Translations under genes and position numbers: made by a program
NCBI GenBank assembly: GCA_009993495.1
Contig: JAACTI010000147.1
Location: 1-5,335, forward strand
Length of the DNA stretch: 5,335 nucleotides
Source: Deltaproteobacteria bacterium
GTDB lineage: Bacteria > Desulfobacterota > Desulfuromonadia > Desulfuromonadales > Geopsychrobacteraceae
Direction of reading: 5' to 3'
The notes under the pieces: model-generated
What the model was told of the DNA's origin: nothing
The model's database searches: none
The model's input: the letters and a program-made list of their open reading frames with translations, nothing else
In this document: positions 5,327 through 5,335 of the stretch, piece by piece
Layout: every line of letters begins with the position of its first letter
How positions within the stretch are numbered: position 1 is the stretch's first letter

Positions 5327-5335
5327 TCATTCCGA

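Noticed and set aside
5202..5330. Minus-strand 42-codon frame (ATG 5330 to TGA 5202) upstream of the operon
   Set aside because: Its composition is not protein-like, there is no clear ribosome site in view, and it runs through the promoter-like element. It might be the tail of an upstream gene in an open frame, but nothing supports that.

Overview
The window holds six genes, all read leftward (minus strand) and packed head to tail. The gaps or overlaps between them are 7 nt gap, 7 nt overlap, 18 nt gap, 19 nt overlap and 2 nt gap, so they almost certainly form one operon. Transcription order is right to left. The last gene runs off the left edge. A 144-base non-coding stretch at the right edge looks like the control region. 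No RNA genes, insertion sequences, CRISPR arrays or terminators were seen.

In order of transcription the products are: (1) an exported protein with an ethylbenzene-dehydrogenase-type haem-binding (EB_dh) fold; (2) a lipoprotein with two carboxypeptidase-regulatory-like beta-sandwich domains; (3) a HEAT-repeat lipoprotein; (4) a polytopic membrane iron-sulfur protein of the NapH/NosR/YccM type, with NapH-type CxxCP and Cx3CP motifs plus two ferredoxin-like 4-Cys sets; (5) a small exported protein resembling only lobe I of an OpuAC-type periplasmic binding protein; (6) the N-terminal 165 residues of an exported right-handed parallel beta-helix protein. Every product is either exported or in the membrane, and none is a cytoplasmic enzyme.

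Taken together this looks like an envelope electron-transfer module. The membrane iron-sulfur protein would pass electrons across or at the inner membrane, the EB_dh protein would carry haem outside, and the HEAT, beta-sandwich, beta-helix and single-lobe proteins would be scaffold or assembly partners. That role is inference. The terminal oxidase, reductase or multihaem cytochrome, if there is one, is not in the window, and no canonical CxxCH haem c motif occurs in the six proteins. I do not recognise a named pathway.

Upstream of gene 1 is a good sigma-54-type promoter (TGG...TTGCT with exact GG-N10-GC spacing). About 100-125 bases further upstream are three TGNCA half-sites spaced exactly 11 bp apart. 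These could be an activator site for this operon, or a PhoB-like box serving a rightward gene beyond the window edge.

The gene style (several exported lipoproteins, EB_dh family, membrane polyferredoxin, sigma-54 promoter, moderately high GC) suggests a deltaproteobacterial anaerobe of the Desulfuromonadales/Geobacter type. This is a judgement from family resemblance, not a database result.
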